Assembly (NCBI GenBank): GCA_005888325.1 | Contig: VAWU01000027.1 | Span: forward strand, 1-64,000 | Direction of reading: 5' to 3' | DNA from: Actinomycetota bacterium | GTDB taxonomy: Bacteria > Actinomycetota > Acidimicrobiia > Acidimicrobiales > AC-14 | Length of the DNA: 64,000 nucleotides | Shown here: one piece after another, positions 8,802 to 20,119 of the stretch | How the letters are laid out: every line of letters begins with the position of its first letter | Numbering within the stretch: the first letter of the stretch is position 1 | The notes under the pieces: generated by a model | The model's input: only the letters and a program-made list of their open reading frames with translations | Told to the model about the DNA's origin: nothing | Databases searched by the model: none | Translations under genes and position numbers: made by a program

Positions 8802-8829
8802 AGGGAGCCACGGGACGCCGTGGCTCCCT
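8802..8829 (-). terminator. Perfect 12-bp GC-rich hairpin after the NYN RNase gene
   Basis: AGGGAGCCACGG (8802-8813) and CCGTGGCTCCCT (8818-8829) form a perfect 12-bp stem with the loop GACG. It begins 5 bases after the stop codon of the minus-strand gene at 8835. There is no U-tract, so it is an actinobacterial-type hairpin terminator or an mRNA 3'-stabiliser. Confidence 0.65.
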
Positions 8830-8834
8830 GCGCG

Positions 8835-10148
8835 TCACGGCGTCGACCTGGCGCCCGCCTTCTTCCGGGGCGCCGCCGCCTGCTTGGCGGTCGCCTTGTC
8901 CGCCCGCTTCTTGGCGACCGCGTTCTTGGCCACCGCCTGCTTGGCCACCCCTTTCTTGGCAACTGCTTTCTTGGCCACCGCTTTCTTGGCGACTTTCTTG
9001 GCTGCCACTTGCTTGGCTGCCACTTGCTTGGCTGGCACTTGCTTGGCTGCGGCTTGCTTGGCGGCCGGCCGCTTGCCCGCCCTGGCGAGCCCGGGGGCCG
9101 TGACCTCGCCGGGCGCGTGCTTCTTCGCCGGCGCCGCCGCCTTCTTCTTGGTCGACGGCCGGCCCTTCTGCGGGCGGGCCTCGGTGATCTCCGCGGCCAC
9201 CGTCTCCTCGGTCGGCACACCCGCGACCTGGGCCAGACCGGGCAACGCGAGCTCGATGCCGCGGCGGGGCGGGTCGAGCGCCTGCACGACGAACGTGCGC
9301 GTCTCGCCCCGACTGAGCACCTCCTTCGCGCTTCGGAGCGATGGCGCGCCCAGGCCGCTGATGGGCACGTAGCAGCGGGCGCCGTCGACGCTCACGAACG
9401 CGCCGTGCGAGGCGAAGCTGTCGACCGCCCCCTCGACCTCGCTGCCCAGGGGATGGTTCGCGATGAACGTGATGAACGGGAGGGGCTCGTTCACGGGATC
9501 GGCGGGCGCCTTGTCGCGCCGACGTCTGCGCTTCTCGCGCGCCGGCGCGATCGCGTCGGCCGTCGCCTCTGCGATGACGTCGACGACCGGCCTGGCCTTC
9601 TCCTTGGGCTTGGCCTTCTCCTTGGGCTTGGCCTTCGAGACGACCTTCTCCTTGACCTCCTTTTCCTCTTTGGCCTCCTTGGCCTTGCCCTTCGACGCCT
9701 TGGCGTCCTGCACCGACATGCGGCTCCTCGCGCCGCGCACGGGTGTGCGGGGCGTGAAGATCCATCCCACGCCGGGCACCGGCTTGCCGCCGATCAGACG
9801 ACCGTCGGCGAACAGCCAGGGGTACTCACCGTGGAACTCCTGGAACGAGTCGTTGGAGAGGACGGTCGCGCCGGTGCGGTCGGCGATCTGCAACAGGAAC
9901 CCGTCACCTCGACCGATGGCGCCGGCAGGAGGCGAGACGATCGCGCCCGCCAGCTCGGCCTGCTCGTACTCCTTGCGCTCCGACTCGTCGATCCGGTAGC
10001 CGAACGACGCATCCACGACCACGATCACGTCGTCGCCCACGTGCTCCTCGCCGAAGGCGCGCACCGCATCGTTCAGCTGCGCGAGGCTCGGTAGCGATCG
10101 ACCCTCGGTGGCGAGGTTCGAACCGTCGACGACAACGCGGCGTGCCAT
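8835..10148 (-). CDS. NYN/Zc3h12a-like ribonuclease with S1-like domain and lysine-alanine-rich tail
   Basis: The 437-residue protein has three parts. Residues 1-140 form an NYN/PIN-like nuclease domain with the acidic residues expected for metal binding: Asp8 in VVVDGSN, Asp46 in VVVDASFG, Asp82 in GRGDGFLLQIA and Asp100 in VLSNDSFQEF. A charged linker (145-215, repeated KEKAKPK) leads to an S1-like RNA-binding segment (about 222-303). The tail from about 330 is Lys/Ala/Pro-rich with repeated AVAKK and QVAAK units, like histone H1 or mycobacterial HupB tails. An RNA-processing or degradation role with nucleic-acid tethering is inferred. TAGCTT at 10156-10161, 7 bases upstream, supports this ATG. 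Confidence 0.8.
   Translation of the reverse strand: MARRVVVDGSNLATEGRSLPSLAQLNDAVRAFGEEHVGDDVIVVVDASFGYRIDESERKEYEQAELAGAIVSPPAGAIGRGDGFLLQIADRTGATVLSNDSFQEFHGEYPWLFADGRLIGGKPVPGVGWIFTPRTPVRGARSRMSVQDAKASKGKAKEAKEEKEVKEKVVSKAKPKEKAKPKEKARPVVDVIAEATADAIAPAREKRRRRRDKAPADPVNEPLPFITFIANHPLGSEVEGAVDSFASHGAFVSVDGARCYVPISGLGAPSLRSAKEVLSRGETRTFVVQALDPPRRGIELALPGLAQVAGVPTEETVAAEITEARPQKGRPSTKKKAAAPAKKHAPGEVTAPGLARAGKRPAAKQAAAKQVPAKQVAAKQVAAKKVAKKAVAKKAVAKKGVAKQAVAKNAVAKKRADKATAKQAAAPRKKAGARSTP
8874..9068 (-). repeat. Short degenerate tandem repeats encoding the AAKQV/AVAKK tail
   Basis: This stretch encodes residues about 361-425 of the NYN RNase. On the plus strand it reads as many copies of CTTGGCxGCCxC- and CTTGGCGAC-like units of 12-15 bases. 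The codons repeat almost exactly, which suggests expansion by slippage and likely length variation between strains. Confidence 0.7.
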
Positions 10149-10155
10149 TCGTTGC

Positions 10156-10161
10156 AAGCTA
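10156..10161 (-). promoter_or_regulatory. -10 element of a leaderless transcript (NYN RNase)
   Basis: TAGCTT on the minus strand lies 7 bases before the ATG at 10148. This spacing places the transcription start at or within a base or two of the start codon. Confidence 0.5.
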
Positions 10162-10263
10162 CCTGAGGTGGGTGTCGGCACTGTTGACCGTCGGCGCAAC
10201 GCGACTGGCCCGGTGAGCGCCGGTGAGCGCGGTCGACCACGTCGTCGAATGTGCGTTCGATGC

Positions 10264-10269
10264 TACTTT
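10264..10269 (+). promoter_or_regulatory. -10 element deciding the HAD gene start
   Basis: TACTTT lies 7 bases before the GTG at 10277. It favours that start over the upstream in-frame GTG at 10223, which would sit before the promoter. Confidence 0.5.
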
Positions 10270-10276
10270 CTCCCCC

Positions 10277-10907
10277 GTGATCCGGGCCGCACTCTTCGAT
10301 TTCGGCGGGGTGATCCTCTCCAGCCCGTTCGAGGCGTTCGCCCGCTACGAACGCGAGCGCGGCTTGGCGGACGGGTTCCTCCGGCGGCTCAACTCGACCC
10401 GTCCCGACGAGAACGCGTGGGCGCAGCTCGAGCGCGGCCACGTGTCCTTCGACGCGTTCTGCCGCCTCTACGAAGGCGAGGCGCGGGCGGCCGGCGGTGA
10501 GGTCGACGCCCGCGAGGTGATGGCGCTGCTGGCCGGCGATGTGCGGCCCGCCATGGTCGAGGCGGTGCGCCGGTGCCACGAGCGGCTCAAGACCGCGTGC
10601 CTCACGAACAACTGGGTGCGCGCCGACGACGGGGCCGCCGCGGCGCACGAGGGTCTGCTCGCGGATCTGTTCGACGTCGTCGTCGAGTCGAGCAAGGTCG
10701 GGGTGCGCAAGCCCGACCCGCGCTTCTATGAGCTCGCGTGCGAGCAGCTCGCGATCGAGCCGCGCGAGGCCGTCTTCCTCGACGACATCGGCGGCAACCT
10801 CAAGCCCGCCCGCGCCATGGGCATGACCACGATCAAGGTCGACGATCCCGACGCCGCCATCGGCGAGCTCGAGTCGGTCGTGGGGTTCCCGCTGCGTTCG
10901 CCCGACG

Positions 10908-10918
<11 letters not shown>
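10277..10918 (+). CDS. HAD-family hydrolase (HAD-IA, ACAD10/EPHX-like)
   Basis: The 213-residue protein has HAD motif I in LFDFGGVI (nucleophile Asp8, with Gly in place of the second Asp as in many members of this branch), motif II in CLTNNW, Lys in GVRKPDP and motif IV in VFLDDIGGN. The segment NLKPARAMGMTTIKV is typical of the branch related to ACAD10 and the N-terminal domain of epoxide hydrolase 2. The substrate is not predictable. Its last 11 bases overlap the 3' end of kgd on the other strand. Confidence 0.85.
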
Positions 10919-14525
<3,607 letters not shown>

Positions 14526-14594
14526 GCGTGCGTCGTCATGCTTGCGTCGCCATCCCAACCGATCCTACCGGCGACCCGACGGTACCCTCGGCCC

Positions 14595-14843
14595 GTGCGC
14601 AAGTTCATCGACGAGGGGACCGACGACCACCCGGCCGACGAGGACAAGGCCGCGATGAACTGGGTGGTCGCCGTCAACGACGACTGCGACGGGTGCGGCG
14701 ACCTGCGCGTCCTCGTCACCGTGGAGGAGCGCGACCGGAAGGGCGAGGGACTGGTCGCCCATCTGGGGGCCGACGCGACCCGCCGCCTGCGCGCCGCGCT
14801 GGCGACCGCCCTGCGCGAGCTGGGCGAGGAACCCGGACTGTGA
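14595..14843 (+). CDS. Conserved small protein of unknown function (82 aa)
   Basis: The product is acidic at both ends and contains a DDCDGCGDLRVLV segment with a CDGC pair that could bind a metal. The rest, ending with ADATRRLRAALATALRELGE, looks helical. I recognise no family. The GTG start is supported by TACCCT (14583-14588), 6 bases upstream, as in leaderless genes. Its stop overlaps a possible GTG of a 22-codon ORF. It is divergent from kgd. Confidence 0.65.
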   Translation: MRKFIDEGTDDHPADEDKAAMNWVVAVNDDCDGCGDLRVLVTVEERDRKGEGLVAHLGADATRRLRAALATALRELGEEPGL

Positions 14844-14908
14844 GCAGCTCCCATGTGAAGCGCGCCGAAGCAGCGGCGGCGGAGGCGCGCGGGATGATGC
14901 TTCCGTGA
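14840..14908 (+). CDS. Possible 22-residue linking ORF
   Basis: A GTG at 14840 overlaps the previous stop (GTGA), and this ORF's own stop at 14906-14908 overlaps the GTG of the next gene (14905). The product would be Ala/Glu-rich (VKRAEAAAAEARGMM). It may only relay ribosomes between the flanking genes, or may be chance. Confidence 0.2.
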   Translation: MSSSHVKRAEAAAAEARGMMLP

Positions 14909-15234
14909 CACCGGGTGCAGTTCGCGGCGCCGTCATCGTCGTGTGCGTGGGCGGGATCGCGGGGATGATCATCGGCTCGGTCGCCGACAACAACGCGGTG
15001 GCGCTCACGTTCGGGCTCGTCACCGCGGCCGCGGTCGCGTGCCTCATCGTCGTCACCGCGGTCACCGCCCCGACCGCGGCGCGCACCGAGGAGCGCGCCG
15101 AGCGCGTCGAAACCCTGATCCAAGGGCTGGTGAGCGCCGGCGCCGACGAAGACGACGTGCGCTCGCTCGTGCGCGAGGCGGCCCGTCTGGGCACGAAAGT
15201 GCCGGGGCGGGGTGCACGGCGGACGCACCCCTGA
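14905..15234 (+). CDS. Small membrane protein with two helices and a cytoplasmic tail
   Basis: The 109-residue product has hydrophobic segments at about 6-26 and 33-55, then a charged helical region (EERAERVETLIQGLVSAGAD) and a basic C-terminus. I recognise no family. It is probably co-transcribed with the small genes upstream, through the overlapping GTG/TGA codons at 14905-14908. Confidence 0.55.
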   Translation: MTPGAVRGAVIVVCVGGIAGMIIGSVADNNAVALTFGLVTAAAVACLIVVTAVTAPTAARTEERAERVETLIQGLVSAGADEDDVRSLVREAARLGTKVPGRGARRTHP

Positions 15235-15377
15235 CCCCGGCACCGGCAATCTCACATGACCTGACGTGCGTGTCAACCAGCGGCCCGGGTGCATCCCCCA
15301 CGCGTGACCTGGGATCGCGCAGACTGGCGGCCGATTTTCGCTCCCGATCCATTCACAATCGCCCAGGTCATGCCGAT

Positions 15378-15611
15378 ATGAAGAAGATGGCGACCAAGAG
15401 CCAGTTCACCAGCAGGGCGGTCCTCCGCCCCGTCGAGGCAGGCAACGCGGCGGTGTGCGTCACATGCGGCGCACCGGTGAAGTTCGCGGCGAAGGTCAAG
15501 TCGTTCCAGGTCATCGCCAACGTGTACATCGACGGCACCTGGGACCGCGTCGAGCACTACCACGCCGACTGCTACGAGCAGTCCGGGTGCCCGTACGGCT
15601 CGGCCGCCTGA
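15378..15611 (+). CDS. Small zinc-knuckle-like protein (77 aa)
   Basis: A basic N-terminus (MKKMATKSQF) is followed by CVTCGAPVKF (Cys27, Cys30), and 30 residues later by HADC (His62, Cys65) and Cys71. The CxxC...HxxC set suggests one structural zinc site. The function is unknown; nucleic-acid or protein binding is possible. It is a single gene between the small membrane protein and the SRPBCC gene. The 143-base gap upstream has no clear -10 at leaderless spacing. Confidence 0.7.
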   Translation: MKKMATKSQFTSRAVLRPVEAGNAAVCVTCGAPVKFAAKVKSFQVIANVYIDGTWDRVEHYHADCYEQSGCPYGSAA

Positions 15612-15618
15612 GCCACTT

Positions 15619-16074
15619 TCACCGCTCGTCGAGCAGCCGTTGCAACTGTCGCGTCGCACGCGCGGTGCGACGGTCGAGCTGCCGCTGGAGACCGAGCATC
15701 GGGATGCGCTTGTCGATCTCGAGCGTCAGCGTCGCCCTCGTCACCATTCCGGTCGCAACCAGGCGCACGTCGATGACGACCATCGAGTGGTCCTTCCGAC
15801 CGTCGCTCTCGTCGCGCTCGAACCTCAGCGAATCGCAGTGCTCACGGCCTCCAGGGTCGTTCGGGACGGGTGCCGGGACGCGAACCATTCGCACGTCGTA
15901 GCCGACGGACGCGGGCCCGAACGACAGGCCGAGGCGCACGCGCCACGCTCCTTCGCCGTCGGGCTCGGCACGCACCACGACGTCGAGCCACGCGGGCCAT
16001 GTGCCCAGGTCGGCCAACACCGCGAACACCCGGTCCGGCCCGGCTTCGAGCACGGTCTCGGCTCGGGCTCGCAC
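15619..16074 (-). CDS. SRPBCC (polyketide cyclase/START-like) family protein
   Basis: The 151-residue protein begins VRARAETVLEAGPDRVFAVL and continues DLGTWPAWLDVV, the usual first helix and strand of the SRPBCC lipid- or ligand-binding fold. No ligand can be named. The GTG at 16074 is preferred to a TTG at 16083, because TAGCGT (16083-16088) lies 8 bases before the GTG and would overlap the TTG. Confidence 0.75.
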   Translation of the reverse strand: MRARAETVLEAGPDRVFAVLADLGTWPAWLDVVVRAEPDGEGAWRVRLGLSFGPASVGYDVRMVRVPAPVPNDPGGREHCDSLRFERDESDGRKDHSMVVIDVRLVATGMVTRATLTLEIDKRIPMLGLQRQLDRRTARATRQLQRLLDER

Positions 16075-16082
16075 GGCCCGCA

Positions 16083-16088
16083 ACGCTA
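16083..16088 (-). promoter_or_regulatory. -10 element deciding the SRPBCC start
   Basis: TAGCGT on the minus strand ends 8 bases before GTG 16074. A TTG start would lie inside the hexamer, so this element selects the GTG. Confidence 0.5.
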
Positions 16089-16120
16089 CCGACGCGGTCG
16101 CGGGCCGACAGACTGAGCAG

Positions 16121-16798
16121 GTGCCCGACTCCCGTCTCGTCGCCGGCGTCGACGGCTGCCGGCGCGGCTGGGTCGCTGCCGTCGGCCGGGTCGACGGTCG
16201 CGGCGCGCCGACGGTGTCGGTCGTGTCCTGGTTCGGCGAGCTCGTCGCGAGCGTCGAGCGCGGCGAGCTGGTCGCGGTCGCGGTCGACATCCCGATCGGG
16301 CTGCCGGCGCGCGGGCCTCGGCGCTGCGACGTCGAGGCGCGCCGGCGCCTCGGGCCCCGCCGAAGCTCGGTGTTTCCGGCGCCGGTACGCGCCGCCCTCG
16401 GCTCCGCCACCTGGGAGGACGCCAACGCACGCTCGCGTGCCGTCGACGGGAAGGGCCTCGCCCATCAGGTCTTCAACCTGCTCCCCAAGATCCACGAGGT
16501 GGACGGCCTGCTCTCGCCGTCGCGCCAGGCGCGGGTCGTGGAGGCGCACCCCGAGCTGTGCTTCGCCTCCATCGCAGGTACGCCCCTTCTCCATCCGAAG
16601 CGCACCGCCGCAGGCCGGGCCGCACGCACGGCCCTCGTAGGCGTCGCGCCGGCGTCGCTCCCGGGTGCTGCAGCCGACGACGTGCTCGACGCGCACGCCG
16701 TGCTCTGGACGGCGCGCCGGTTGACGACGGGTGACGAGGAGCGGCTCGGAGGCGGCGAGCGCGATGAACGCGGCCTGCTGATGGAGATCGTGCGGTAG
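16121..16798 (+). CDS. DUF429 family protein (predicted RNase H-like nuclease)
   Basis: The 225-residue protein opens with VAGVDGCRRGWVAA, has AVDIPIGLP and ends the conserved part with a DVLDAHAVLWTA helix, all typical of DUF429, which is predicted to have an RNase H-like fold with acidic metal-binding residues. The biological role is unknown. CAGACT (16109-16114), 6 bases before the GTG, is a possible leaderless -10 element. It is divergent from the SRPBCC gene. Confidence 0.8.
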   Translation: MPDSRLVAGVDGCRRGWVAAVGRVDGRGAPTVSVVSWFGELVASVERGELVAVAVDIPIGLPARGPRRCDVEARRRLGPRRSSVFPAPVRAALGSATWEDANARSRAVDGKGLAHQVFNLLPKIHEVDGLLSPSRQARVVEAHPELCFASIAGTPLLHPKRTAAGRAARTALVGVAPASLPGAAADDVLDAHAVLWTARRLTTGDEERLGGGERDERGLLMEIVR

Positions 16799-16808
16799 CG
16801 CGTCCGGG

Positions 16809-17996
16809 TCAGCGGCGGTCGCGGCCGGGCTTCTGCTTACCGATGTCGCGCGTCATCCGACCGAAGCGGCGCGACGCCTCCCGGCGGGCGCGCTCGTCCT
16901 GGCGGAGCTCGAGCGCCGCCAGCTCGCGGTGCAGCTTGTGGAAGCTCTCCAGGCGACGAGGCGCGAGCGCACCCGACGCCACCGCCGCGCGCACCGCGCA
17001 GGCGGGCTCGTGCTCGTGGCGACAGTCGCGGAAGCGGCAGCCCGCAGCCACCTCTTCGATGTCGGCAAAGGTGCTCGCGACACCCGAAGCGCCGTCCCAG
17101 AGCGGAAGGCTGCGCAGGCCCGGAGTGTCGAGCAGCACCCCGCCCGTCGGAACGCGAACGAGATCGCGCGTCGTCGTCGTGTGACGGCCGCGCCCGTCCG
17201 CCTCGCGCACCGGTCCGGTCGATTGCACGTCGGTGCCCACGATCCCGTTGACGAGCGTCGACTTGCCGGCTCCCGACGGACCGATCACCGCGAGCGTGCG
17301 CGTCGGCAGCAGCAGCGCGCGCAACTCGTCGATCCCTTCACCAGACCGCGCGCTCGTCACGTGGACCGAAACGCCCACACCCGCGACCTCGCGCGCCTCC
17401 CGCACGACGACCGCGAGGTCCGCGGCCAGATCGGCCTTCGTGAGCACGACCACCGGGAGCGCGCCGCTCTCCCACGCGACCGAGAGCATGCGCTCGACGC
17501 GGTTCTGGACGAGCGACCGGTCGAGACCACACACGACTGCGAAGACATCGACGTTCGCCGCGAGCACCTGCTCGACCGTCACCCGCTCGTCGGGGTCCTT
17601 CCTGGCGATGGCCGACCACCGGGGCACCACGCCCACGATGGCCACGCCCTCGTCGGGATCGTCCGTGACCGCGACCCAGTCACCGGTGGCGGGAACCGTG
17701 TCGAGCCCGGCCCGCCGCGAGGCGAGGGTGTACGGGCTGGCGCGCACGGGCCCATCCGCGGTCGCGACCAGGCACGAGCCGCGGTCAACTCGGGCGACGC
17801 GGCCCGGAACGTGACCGGGGACATCGAGCAGGGTGAACCGGGCGGCGACCCGGTCGTCCCAGCCGTAGGCCGTCAGGACATCAGGTGCTGCCGGCGGTTG
17901 AGGTCCTGCCGGCGGTTGAGGCGGTGCTGGCTGTTGAGGCCGTGCTGGCTGTTGAGGCGGTGCTGGTTGTCGAGGCGGTGCTGGTTGATGGGACAA
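16809..17996 (-). CDS. rsgA: Ribosome small-subunit-dependent GTPase A with Pro/Gln-rich N-terminal extension
   Basis: The 395-residue protein has the RsgA layout: OB fold (about 65-125), a circularly permuted GTPase with TKAD (G4), GPSGAGKSTLVN (P-loop, G1) and DTPGL (G3), and a zinc-binding end CRFRDCRHEHEPAC. It matures the 30S ribosomal subunit. Residues 2-38 are an unusual extension of QPAPPx repeats. The TTG start at 17996 is supported by a good ribosome-binding site, GAGGAG, five bases upstream. The extension is absent from typical RsgA proteins. Confidence 0.92.
   Translation of the reverse strand: MSHQPAPPRQPAPPQQPARPQQPAPPQPPAGPQPPAAPDVLTAYGWDDRVAARFTLLDVPGHVPGRVARVDRGSCLVATADGPVRASPYTLASRRAGLDTVPATGDWVAVTDDPDEGVAIVGVVPRWSAIARKDPDERVTVEQVLAANVDVFAVVCGLDRSLVQNRVERMLSVAWESGALPVVVLTKADLAADLAVVVREAREVAGVGVSVHVTSARSGEGIDELRALLLPTRTLAVIGPSGAGKSTLVNGIVGTDVQSTGPVREADGRGRHTTTTRDLVRVPTGGVLLDTPGLRSLPLWDGASGVASTFADIEEVAAGCRFRDCRHEHEPACAVRAAVASGALAPRRLESFHKLHRELAALELRQDERARREASRRFGRMTRDIGKQKPGRDRR
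17883..17987 (-). repeat. 18-bp tandem repeats coding for QPAPPx
   Basis: About six copies of an 18-base unit of the type CAACAGCCAGCACCGCCT encode the N-terminal Pro/Gln extension of RsgA. Later copies have drifted (GCAGGACCT, GCAGCACCT). The length is a multiple of three, so expansion keeps the frame. Confidence 0.85.
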
Positions 17997-18033
17997 GGAG
18001 ACTCCTCGTTCGGGGCCTCCGGGCGCGGACCGA

Positions 18034-18126
18034 CTACGGGTCGGAGCGCAACCGGGGAGGCGGGCAGATGCGGACGGAGCGCAGCACGCGCTCGGCGGCC
18101 TGGGTCACAAGAGCTCTCGACGTCAT
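18034..18126 (-). CDS. Possible 30-residue leader ORF upstream of rsgA
   Basis: An ATG at 18126 is preceded by a strong purine tract (GAGGGAGGGAGG, about 10 bases before it). The ORF ends at 18034, 37 bases before the rsgA TTG. The peptide begins MTSRALVTQAAERVL and has one Cys and a PPP run, which can stall ribosomes. It could be a regulatory leader peptide for rsgA. It fills much of the 200-base gap 17997-18196. Confidence 0.3.
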   Translation of the reverse strand: MTSRALVTQAAERVLRSVRICPPPRLRSDP

Positions 18127-18196
18127 CTGCACGACACCTCCCTCCCTCACTCAGCTCGCCACACACGGCGATCGGGTCATCGCAAGTGTAGAGCGC

Positions 18197-18919
18197 TCAC
18201 CCGGCAGCCGCGTGCGACTGTTGTCCAGTCGTGAGCAGCGCGCGCACCGTCGGCCAGTCGCCCGGCACGAGTCGCAGACGGCGGGACTTGTCCTCCGCAA
18301 TCGCGTCGTAGCCGAGGTCGACGAAGCGGGCGCACAGATCGTCGTAGTGCCGGGACAGGACCTCCGACGTCGGGTCGAGGCCGCGAACGATCGCCAGTCC
18401 CGTCGGCGCGACGTCGGCGACCGCAACCTGCAACTCCGGCCGGAGCTCGCCGAGGCACAGCACCAACTTCCACACGTCGCCGCTCCAGAACACCGTCGTG
18501 CGTTCGCGCGCGGACGTCACCTCGTCGCGCGGGTAGCAGTCGTGGACGAGGATGGTGGACGCCGGCGTGCAGTGCCGCTCGACGGCGATGAAGTCCCGCA
18601 GCGCGCACTCGAAGAGATGCAGACCGTCGATGAAGGCGAGCTCGATCGGCCGCCCCGCGAGCAGGCGCGACACCTCGTCTCCGGAGAAGGCGACGTCGCT
18701 CGTCTGGCGCAAGACGGTCGTGTCGGGTCCGAGCGGGCCACGCACCGCGGGCGTCGGGTCGATGCCGACGCTGCGCGTCCCGGGCGCCGCGAGCGCGAGC
18801 GACGCACCCTCGTGCACCCCGACCTCCACGTAGGTGCCGGGCCGGAGGTGCTCGTGGACCTGCCGCAGCAGGCCGAGGTAGTCGGCGAAGATCGGGCCCG
18901 CGCTCGCGACACCGACCAT
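18197..18919 (-). CDS. Class I SAM-dependent methyltransferase (Methyltransf_24-like)
   Basis: The 240-residue protein has the SAM-binding motif GTYVEVGVHEGASLAL and the later IELAFIDGLHLFECALRD, which fits methyltransferases of the TylF/Methyltransf_24 type often found with sugar or glycan genes. Its ATG overlaps the stop of gmd by one base (TGATG), so both are in one operon and it may methylate a GDP-mannose-derived deoxysugar or a glycan. That substrate is inference. Confidence 0.75.
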   Translation of the reverse strand: MVGVASAGPIFADYLGLLRQVHEHLRPGTYVEVGVHEGASLALAAPGTRSVGIDPTPAVRGPLGPDTTVLRQTSDVAFSGDEVSRLLAGRPIELAFIDGLHLFECALRDFIAVERHCTPASTILVHDCYPRDEVTSARERTTVFWSGDVWKLVLCLGELRPELQVAVADVAPTGLAIVRGLDPTSEVLSRHYDDLCARFVDLGYDAIAEDKSRRLRLVPGDWPTVRALLTTGQQSHAAAG

Positions 18920-19905
18920 CAGTGGTGGTCGCGCGCCTCCTCGGCGGCGATGTCGGCTTCGACCATCATGCGCACCAAGCCGGGGAAGTCGACCTTGGGC
19001 GCCCAACCCAGCTTCTCGCGCGCCTTGGTCGCGTCACCGATGAGCACGTCGACCTCGGCGGGGCGCTCGAAGCGCGGGTCGGACCCGACGTAGGGCTTCC
19101 AGTCGTCGAAGCCGGCGGCCTCGAACGCAAGGCTGAGGAACTCGCGGATCGTGTGGGTCTCGCCAGTGGCGATCACGTAGTCGTCGGGCTCGTCCTGTTG
19201 CAGCATGCGCCACATGGCCTCCACGTAGTCGCCCGCGAAGCCCCAGTCGCGTGACGCCTCGAGGTTGCCGAGCACGAGCTTGTCCTGCAGGCCGAGCTTG
19301 ATGCGCGCGATGCCATTGGTGATCTTGCGGGTGACGAACTCGAGCCCACGACGTGGGCTCTCGTGGTTGAAGAGCATCCCCGACGAGGCGTGGAGGCCGT
19401 ACGCCTCCCGGTAGTTGACCGTCGTGTAGTGGCCGAACACCTTGGCCACTCCATACGGCGAGCGCGGGTGGAACGGCGTCTTCTCGGTCTGCGGCGTCGC
19501 CCGCACCTTCCCGAACATCTCCGACGACGAGGCCTGGTAGAAGCGGATGCTGTTGTCCTGGGCGCCGCCGATGACGCGGATGGCCTCCAGCATGCGCAGG
19601 ACGCCCAGCCCGGTGATGTCGGCGGTGAGCTCCGGCTGGCGGAAGGAGAGCGCAACGAAGCTGATGGCTCCGAGGTTGTAGACCTCGTCGGGCTGCACCA
19701 GCTCGACGACGGAGATGAGCGACGAGAGGTCTTGCAGGTCGCCCTCGATGAACTCGAGCTCGGGCGTCTCTTCCTGCACCATCTGGATCTTGGGGTTCGC
19801 CTGCCCGGAGACCATCCCGAAGACGTCGTAGCCCTTGGCCACGAGCAGCTGTGCGAGGTAGCGGCCGTCCTGGCCCGTGGTGCCTGTGATGAGAGCGCGG
19901 GGCAT
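18919..19905 (-). CDS. gmd: GDP-mannose 4,6-dehydratase
   Basis: The 328-residue short-chain dehydrogenase-like protein begins with [18 protein letters not shown] (NADP-binding Gly motif), has the catalytic SPYGVAK (Tyr-x3-Lys) and the Gmd-typical [17 protein letters not shown] and [10 protein letters not shown] segments. It converts GDP-mannose to GDP-4-keto-6-deoxymannose, the first step to GDP-fucose or rhamnose-type sugars. ATG 19905 is chosen over GTG 19908 because TAGCGT lies 6 bases before the ATG. The coupled methyltransferase suggests an O-methylated deoxysugar. Confidence 0.92.
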   Translation of the reverse strand: MPRALITGTTGQDGRYLAQLLVAKGYDVFGMVSGQANPKIQMVQEETPELEFIEGDLQDLSSLISVVELVQPDEVYNLGAISFVALSFRQPELTADITGLGVLRMLEAIRVIGGAQDNSIRFYQASSSEMFGKVRATPQTEKTPFHPRSPYGVAKVFGHYTTVNYREAYGLHASSGMLFNHESPRRGLEFVTRKITNGIARIKLGLQDKLVLGNLEASRDWGFAGDYVEAMWRMLQQDEPDDYVIATGETHTIREFLSLAFEAAGFDDWKPYVGSDPRFERPAEVDVLIGDATKAREKLGWAPKVDFPGLVRMMVEADIAAEEARDHH

Positions 19906-19911
19906 CACCCG

Positions 19912-19917
19912 ACGCTA
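19912..19917 (-). promoter_or_regulatory. -10 element of leaderless gmd
   Basis: TAGCGT lies 6 bases before ATG 19905. The 214-base gap 19906-20119 otherwise holds the promoter region of the VanW gene. Confidence 0.5.
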
Positions 19918-20119
19918 ACGCGCGCCAGGTGCGGTGGCGGCGTGCTGCCCTGCGTGACGCTGCCCCGACGCAGGTCGGACGGCGTGGAACGCGCCGCCGC
20001 ACCTCAGCATCGTGCTTTTGCTCAACCCGAGCGGTAGCGTAGAGGTCCCCACCCGTCGGAGCGTCGTCTCCACCTGAACCCTTGGTGACGTCCGCGCGGT
20101 GCCCCCAGAGGAAGAGTCC

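Noticed and set aside
10116-10125. GGTTCGAACC resembling a tRNA T-arm.
   Set aside because: It lies in the coding start of the NYN RNase gene (DGSNL), and no acceptor, D or anticodon arms flank it.
10211-10230. Direct repeat CGGTGAGCGC, two copies.
   Set aside because: Too short and common for this base composition to support a function.
14715-14760. Peptide VTVEERDRKGEGL in the 82-residue protein resembling the VTVVERDKK peptide of the palindromic element.
   Set aside because: The DNA there is not palindromic and the peptide fits the local helix pattern; the similarity is probably chance.
15655-15675. Inverted repeat CGTCGCAC/GTGCGACG as a possible operator.
   Set aside because: It lies inside the SRPBCC coding region and encodes part of an Arg/Ala-rich helix; no promoter is near.
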